The notes under the pieces were generated by a model. It saw nothing but the letters and a program-made list of their open reading frames with translations, was not told the origin of the DNA and ran no database searches. Shown here in pieces: positions 22,071 to 22,619 of a stretch of DNA of 22,619 nt. Within the stretch, counting starts at the first letter, position 1. Every line of letters begins with the position of its first letter. This DNA comes from CAYJXJ01 sp964374095 (GTDB lineage Bacteria; Elusimicrobiota; Elusimicrobia; UBA1565; UBA9628), in assembly GCA_964374095.1 (NCBI GenBank), contig CAYJXJ010000064.1, positions 1 to 22,619 of the forward strand. Direction: 5' to 3'. A program made the position numbers and the translations under genes.

Positions 22071-22619
22071 GTTTCTCCCGGCCGCGAGGCCGGGAGTGGA
22101 TTGAAACTCGGCCTCATCCTCGGCACTCGCAGACGGACAAGGTTTCTCCCGGCCGCGAGGCCGGGAGTGGATTGAAACGTCTCGATGCAGCCCACCGCCC
22201 CGCCCAGGCAGGTTTCTCCCGGCCGCGAGGCCGGGAGTGGATTGAAACAGGCACCGGCGCATTGCCGAACAACGGCGCATCGTTTCTCCCGGCCGCGAGG
22301 CCGGGAGTGGATTGAAACATCTAATTTATGATTTGTCACTGCGGATTTGGTAGTTTCTCCCGGCCGCGAGGCCGGGAGTGGATTGAAACCGGCAGGTGCG
22401 ATGGCTCAGCCGATAGAGTTGGTTTCTCCCGGCCGCGAGGCCGGGAGTGGATTGAAACTTGATCATTTAGCGGGCCTCCCGAGGGCAAAATCCGTTTCTC
22501 CCGGCCGCGAGGCCGGGAGTGGATTGAAACAACCCGCGCGCCCGAATGGCCAGATCGGCCGCATGTTTCTCCCGGCCGCGAGGCCGGGAGTGGATTGAAA
22601 CTTGATCATTTAGCGGGCC
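22071..22619 (+). CRISPR. Type I-C CRISPR array, 8 repeats, runs off the window
   Basis: Eight identical 37-bp repeats start at 22071, 22142, 22212, 22282, 22353, 22422, 22494 and 22565, with spacers of 34, 33, 33, 34, 32, 35 and 34 bases and a truncated eighth (22602-22619). The repeat starts GTTT and ends ATTGAAAC, the usual type I-C end. It has a 9-bp stem CTCCCGGCC/GGCCGGGAG closed by GCGA, leaving exactly TGGATTGAAAC (11 bases) after the stem, as expected for the crRNA 5' handle made by Cas5c. The leader lies on the cas2 side, so the newest spacers are at the left. No repeat carries a mutation, suggesting an active young end. Confidence 0.98.

Noticed and set aside
21887..22598. Open frames across the leader and CRISPR array on both strands
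   Set aside because: The translations are periodic (for example SPGREAGSGLK, FNPLPASRPGE) because they read the repeats; none begins with a plausible gene.

Overview
The window is bacterial DNA with high GC across its housekeeping-type genes. The cell plan looks Gram-negative: there are several signal peptides, a secreted papain-like protein, an M28 peptidase and a PAP2-type membrane protein. Nothing fixes the taxonomy. An environmental high-GC lineage (for example Elusimicrobiota or a deltaproteobacterium-like group) would fit, but that is a guess. Many first genes of transcription units have a promoter -10 box only 5-9 bases before the start codon, so leaderless or nearly leaderless mRNAs seem common. 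Genes inside operons use Shine-Dalgarno sites or 1-8 base overlaps.

Left part (1-7558): the C-terminal end of a membrane TPR protein; a two-gene minus-strand operon for a secreted papain-like protein and a small secreted glycine-rich protein, with two copies of a TGTACGCGCGTACA palindrome at its two ends; a secreted TPR protein; tRNA-Ala(GGC); an M28 metallopeptidase overlapping a PAP2/Aur1-type membrane protein; and a tetrapyrrole-methylase-family SAM methyltransferase.

Middle (7602-12718, minus strand): a tightly packed four-gene operon in the order Rieske oxygenase, short-chain dehydrogenase, ferritin-like di-iron protein, and D-aminoacylase-type amidohydrolase fused to a DUF962/Mpo1-like domain. 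It carries three different kinds of iron-dependent, oxygen-linked enzyme and looks like an oxidative lipid or natural-product tailoring pathway. A 47-bp tandem duplication between the SDR and the di-iron gene doubles the ribosome-binding site and creates a 16-codon coupled mini-ORF.

Right part (about 12885-22619, plus strand): a complete type I-C CRISPR-Cas system, cas3-cas5c-cas8c(with an internal cas11c start)-cas7c-cas4-[orf148]-gap-cas1-cas2-leader-array. All expected motifs are visible. The array has eight 37-bp repeats and runs off the window. The repeat's hairpin leaves an 11-nt 3' segment, as expected for Cas5c (Cas5d) processing.

The part I could not assign to any known system lies between cas4 and cas1. 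It holds an unrecognised 148-aa gene coupled to cas4 by TGATG. Running toward it on the other strand is a leaderless 52-aa lysine-rich gene with a near-consensus promoter, whose stop codon overlaps that of orf148. Next to that is a decayed paralogue of the 52-aa gene that keeps its promoter but has ACG in place of ATG and an early stop. This looks like a small accessory module lodged in the cas locus.
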